DNA of 33,931 bases from Comamonadaceae bacterium (GTDB taxonomy: Bacteria > Pseudomonadota > Gammaproteobacteria > Burkholderiales > Burkholderiaceae_C), in the NCBI GenBank assembly GCA_947476465.1, contig CANJQN010000049.1, positions 1 to 33,931 on the forward strand, given 5' to 3'. The notes under the pieces are model-generated. The model ran no database searches. It saw only the letters and a program-made list of their open reading frames with translations, and was not told where the DNA came from. Below are positions 32,771 through 33,931 of this stretch, in pieces. A program made the translations under genes and the position numbers. Positions within the stretch are counted from its first letter, which is position 1. Every line of letters starts with the position of its first letter.

Positions 32771-33107
32771 TCTTTGTGCTGATCGGCTGCAGCGCATTTT
32801 CTCCATCGCGGAGATCGCGCTGGCCTCCTCGCGGCGCCTGCGCTTGCGCCAGATAGCGGACGACGGCGACCTGCGCGCCGAAGCGGTGCTGCAGGTTCAC
32901 GCGCAGCCAGGCAGTTACTTCACTGTGGTCCAGATCGCACAGAACATGGCCGCGATTTTCGGCGGCGTGGTCGGCGAAGGCGCCCGGACGCCGACGATCT
33001 CCGCCGTCCTGCGGCACGTGCTGCCGCCCGCCACTGCCGACGCTAGCGGACTCACGCTGTCTTTCCTGCTGGTCACCGCGGCGTTCATCCTGTTTGCCGA
33101 CGGGTAA
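32749..33107 (+). pseudogene. ytfL: YtfL/CorC-type membrane transporter, frameshifted and truncated
   Basis: The 5' end of a CNNM/CorC-type protein resembling E. coli YtfL (PaeA). One frame from about 32,761 reads LLIIFVLIGCSAF, and the next frame continues FSIAEIALASSRRLRLRQIADDGD, then YFTVVQIAQNMAAIFGGVVG and LSFLLVTAAFILFAD. The change of frame occurs at a run of four T (32797–32800) where five would restore GCSAFFSIAEIALAS. At FAD, where the family continues with L-x-PKR, the sequence switches at about 33,101 to unrelated AT-rich DNA and stops at TAA 33105–33107. Only about 115 of some 440 residues remain. No in-frame ATG exists; TTG 32761 is the only start-like codon. Confidence 0.75.
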
Positions 33108-33931
33108 CAGTTAATATGCTTGCATGACTAACAAACGAAGATTCTTTTTTAATGAAAACATTAAATTATTTAATTTTTTTACTGATATTTTTAGGTTGCA
33201 ATTCTCAAGCACAAACACTGGACGTTGCTCTAAGGGAAAAAATTGATAGAGTTAGTTCAAATAGCTTTATCGAGGCCGAGTTGGAAGTCACAACCTATAT
33301 GCCCAATGGCGACGGTCCATTTCCCATTGTTGTAATTAATCACGGAAAATCTCTTGGGGATCCAAGGTTTCAAGAGAGATACAGTCCAATTCTGGCTGCA
33401 AGAGAATTTGTAAGCAGAGGCTATGCAGTTGTTGTACCCATGAGGCAAGGTTTTAGTAAATCAGGGGGGACATCAATTTCAAGTGGCTGTAATGTCCACA
33501 GCAATGGAATACAACAAGCTATTTCAGTTAAAAGAACTATCGATTGGGCTTCTTCAAAATCATGGGCTGACTCATCACGAATTGTTGTAATCGGACAGTC
33601 TCACGGTGGATTGACAACCCTGGCCTACGGCACGGACCCTCAGGAAGGCGTTAAATTGTTAATTAATTTTGCAGGGGGTTTGCGTCAGACAGGATGCAGT
33701 GCTTGGGAACACACTCTAATAAGCGCTATTGGCGAGTATGGGAAAAAGTCAAAACTGCACTCAATATGGTTTTATGGAGACAACGACAGTTATTTTTCAC
33801 CCTTCGTATGGAAGAGCGCTTTTGAACAATACAAATTAAACGGCGGGCAAGCTGAACTTATTGCGTTTGGTCAGTTTGGAAACGATGCACACTCAATGTT
33901 TGGGTCGAGAAATGGCTTACCAATTTGGGTT
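33102..33931. other. AT-rich segment of foreign character
   Basis: From about 33,102 the base composition drops sharply: A/T-ending codons (AAA, AAT, TTA, ATT) and A- and T-runs replace the GC-rich usage of everything before. The boundary coincides with the break in the ytfL-like gene. No integrase, transposase, terminal repeat or target-site duplication is visible in the window; the other end is beyond it. Confidence 0.75.
33152..33931 (+). CDS. Alpha/beta hydrolase (dienelactone-hydrolase-like), exported, partial
   Basis: An open frame from ATG 33152 to the window end, 260 codons without a stop. The N-terminus MKTLNYLIFLLIFLGC is hydrophobic and ends in a lipobox-like FLGC (Cys16), so a lipoprotein is likely. 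The hydrolase fold follows: PFPIVVINHGKSLGD, VVVPMRQGFSKSGGT, nucleophile elbow VVIGQSHGG (Ser150), acid region FYGDNDSYF (Asp210/Asp212) and GNDAHSMFG (His247). Cysteines at 113 and 182 could pair in the periplasm. Substrate is unknown. Codon use is AT-rich and unlike every other gene here, a sign of horizontal transfer. No ribosome site of normal strength is seen. Confidence 0.85.
   Translation, partial: MKTLNYLIFLLIFLGCNSQAQTLDVALREKIDRVSSNSFIEAELEVTTYMPNGDGPFPIVVINHGKSLGDPRFQERYSPILAAREFVSRGYAVVVPMRQGFSKSGGTSISSGCNVHSNGIQQAISVKRTIDWASSKSWADSSRIVVIGQSHGGLTTLAYGTDPQEGVKLLINFAGGLRQTGCSAWEHTLISAIGEYGKKSKLHSIWFYGDNDSYFSPFVWKSAFEQYKLNGGQAELIAFGQFGNDAHSMFGSRNGLPIWV

Noticed and set aside
33111..33140. 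Integron attachment site at the AT-rich boundary
   Set aside because: GACTAAC differs from the RYYYAAC core and no matching inverse core, conserved attC arms or integrase are visible. It may be revisited if the flanking sequence becomes available.

Overview
The window is GC-rich bacterial chromosome (roughly two thirds G+C by eye) up to about position 33,100, followed by a visibly AT-rich end. Gene families and order (tuf–rpsJ–rplC…rpsQ, EIIA(Man)–HPr–EI without a sugar permease, DUF493–lipB–lipA beside atpIBEFHAGDC, many Bug-type receptors expected) point to a betaproteobacterium of the order Burkholderiales, most likely Comamonadaceae. No rRNA, tRNA, CRISPR array, transposase or integrase was seen.

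Layout. (1) 1–5680: end of tuf, then rpsJ, rplC, rplD, rplW, rplB, rpsS, rplV, rpsC, rplP, rpmC and rpsQ on the + strand, closed by a strong intrinsic terminator. A good sigma-70 promoter and a hairpin leader lie between rpsJ and rplC. (2) 5696–9945: a Prx5-type peroxiredoxin, a GNAT acetyltransferase, a membrane protein, a YceI protein, a TlpA-like thioredoxin and a degenerate kinase/receiver protein. (3) 10009–13025: a decayed alpha/beta hydrolase, then a compact regulatory PTS (EIIA, HPr, EI). (4) 13044–17836 on the minus strand: a tight five-gene run DUF493, lipB, lipA, DUF1800, DUF1501, combining lipoate synthesis with two exported proteins. (5) 18112–25276: the complete ATP synthase operon with a terminator. 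(6) 25413–27657: an unrecognised 551-residue protein and what looks like the remains of a hybrid sensor kinase. (7) 27662–32685: a LysR regulator divergent from a ThDP enzyme of the oxalyl-CoA decarboxylase / 2-hydroxyacyl-CoA lyase family, a Bug solute receptor and a class III (CaiB/BaiF) CoA-transferase. (8) 32749–33931: a frameshifted, truncated YtfL/CorC-type gene that stops abruptly at an AT-rich segment carrying a lipoprotein-like alpha/beta hydrolase that runs off the window.

Most of the window is housekeeping. The most interesting part is region 7. The lyase carries the Phe-Gln pair I associate with 2-hydroxyacyl-CoA lyases rather than the Tyr-Glu pair of oxalyl-CoA decarboxylase. Beside a formyl-CoA-transferase-like CaiB protein and an uptake receptor, this suggests a catabolic module in which formyl-CoA released by C–C cleavage donates its CoA to the next 2-hydroxy acid, a self-sustaining CoA loop analogous to the known frc/oxc oxalate pathway but for another substrate. 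The second point of interest is the sharp junction near 33,101, where foreign-looking DNA interrupts a chromosomal gene.
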